From Proteobacteria bacterium SG_bin5 (GTDB lineage: Bacteria; Pseudomonadota; Alphaproteobacteria; Sphingomonadales; Sphingomonadaceae), in the NCBI GenBank assembly GCA_002083475.1, contig LWDI01000026.1:1-5007 (forward strand): a stretch of DNA of 5,007 nucleotides. The letters run 5' to 3'. Below, one piece after another: positions 4,838 through 5,007 of this stretch. The notes below the pieces were generated by a model that saw only the letters and a program-made list of their open reading frames with translations, searched no databases and was not told where the DNA came from. A program made the position numbers and the translations under genes. Each line of letters opens with the position of its first letter. Positions within the stretch are counted from its first letter, which is position 1.

Positions 4838-4849
4838 GACTCCCGACTC
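4838..4849. promoter_or_regulatory. Two adjacent GANTC (CcrM-type) methylation sites
   Basis: GACTC occurs at 4838-4842 and 4845-4849, seven bases apart. GANTC is the CcrM methyltransferase site in Alphaproteobacteria and the sequence context read by GcrA, whose gene is at the left edge. On the minus strand the sites form a GGAGTCG repeat overlapping the ribosome-binding site of the 57-residue gene, so the second copy may matter as a Shine-Dalgarno sequence rather than as a methylation signal. Confidence 0.4.
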
Positions 4850-4892
4850 CAGTTCTGTTCGCTATTCGTTCTCACCGCTTTTCCAACTTGTC

Positions 4893-4913
4893 TAGGAATT
4901 TTCCTATGCTAGG
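4893..4913. promoter_or_regulatory. Operator-like palindrome over the -10 of the divergent HTH gene
   Basis: TAGGAA, a TT spacer, TTCCTA (4893-4906) is a perfect inverted repeat with 6-bp arms. Its right half overlaps a second inverted repeat, CCTA-TGC-TAGG (4903-4913), and CTAGG recurs 17 bases apart (4892 and 4909). TATGCT (4905-4910) could be a -10 element for the gene starting at 4923, with a weak TTCCAA -35 at 4881-4886 (18-base spacer). If so the transcript would be nearly leaderless. The array sits between two divergent units and could serve both, for example for autoregulation by the downstream regulator. This is inference from symmetry alone. Confidence 0.45.
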
Positions 4914-4922
4914 GTCGCAGCC

Positions 4923-5007
4923 ATGACGAGCGACCCGCGCGCGGCCTTGCTGGCCCTGGCGACGGCGCGGGGTGAGAGCCTCGCGGCGCTCTCGCGGCTG
5001 ATCGGGC
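4923..5007 (+). CDS. Putative HTH transcriptional regulator, possibly S24/LexA-like (N-terminus only, cut by right edge)
   Basis: Twenty-eight residues are visible: MTSDPRAALLALATARGESL followed by AALSRLIG. The stretch RGESLAALSRLIG has the shape of the first helices of an XRE-type helix-turn-helix, and I associate this N-terminus (PRAxLLALAxxRGxSLAALSRxIGRN) with sphingomonad regulators that carry a C-terminal S24 self-cleaving peptidase domain; that domain would lie outside the window and cannot be confirmed. The ATG at 4923 is supported by AGGG eight bases upstream. It is divergent from the 57/98-residue gene pair, with a palindromic operator-like array in the gap. Reality as a gene is likely; the S24 assignment is tentative. 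Confidence 0.6.
   Translation, partial: MTSDPRAALLALATARGESLAALSRLIG

Overview
The window is high-GC DNA from an alphaproteobacterium, most likely a sphingomonad (Sphingomonadaceae or a close relative). The evidence is a gcrA-type cell-cycle regulator gene (an alphaproteobacterial hallmark), a tightly overlapped pgsA-moaD-moaE cluster, small conserved-looking proteins I associate with sphingomonads, and a REP-like palindrome pair of a type common in that group. This taxonomic call is inference from remembered families, not from a search.

Layout, left to right. Bases 1-255 (minus) hold the N-terminal part of gcrA, which runs off the left edge. An 87-bp divergent gap follows, most of it built from a degenerate 14-bp tandem repeat. 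Bases 343-1185 (plus) encode an ABC-2 type transporter permease with no ATPase partner in view. A hairpin and a promoter-like region with a CtrA-like motif lead into a 52-residue single-pass membrane protein (1266-1424, plus). A near-perfect palindrome at 1427-1456 separates this convergently from an LplT-like major facilitator transporter (1464-2762, minus).

An intergenic region (2763-2958) separates that transporter from the divergent pgsA-moaD-moaE run (2959-4198, plus), in which each stop codon overlaps the next start. PgsA makes phosphatidylglycerol phosphate. MoaD and MoaE together form molybdopterin synthase. The LplT-like transporter next to PgsA suggests a phospholipid theme in the middle of the window.

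Bases 4199-4366 are non-coding and carry an 8-bp tandem repeat and a pair of 27-bp inverted arms, each itself a hairpin (REP-like). Next come two small minus-strand genes of unknown function with an ATGA overlap (57 and 98 residues). They are divergent from the start of a putative HTH regulator, possibly an S24/LexA-like protein, cut by the right edge at 5007. The gap between them is locally AT-richer, with a palindrome and repeated CTAGG half-sites suggesting a shared operator, plus two adjacent GANTC sites.

Most genes are ordinary core or conserved alphaproteobacterial genes. The less explained items are the 57/98-residue pair with its divergent regulator, the 52-residue membrane protein with a CtrA-like site, the 14-bp repeat in the gcrA leader, and the REP-like element. 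I see no phage, insertion sequence, CRISPR array, tRNA or rRNA.
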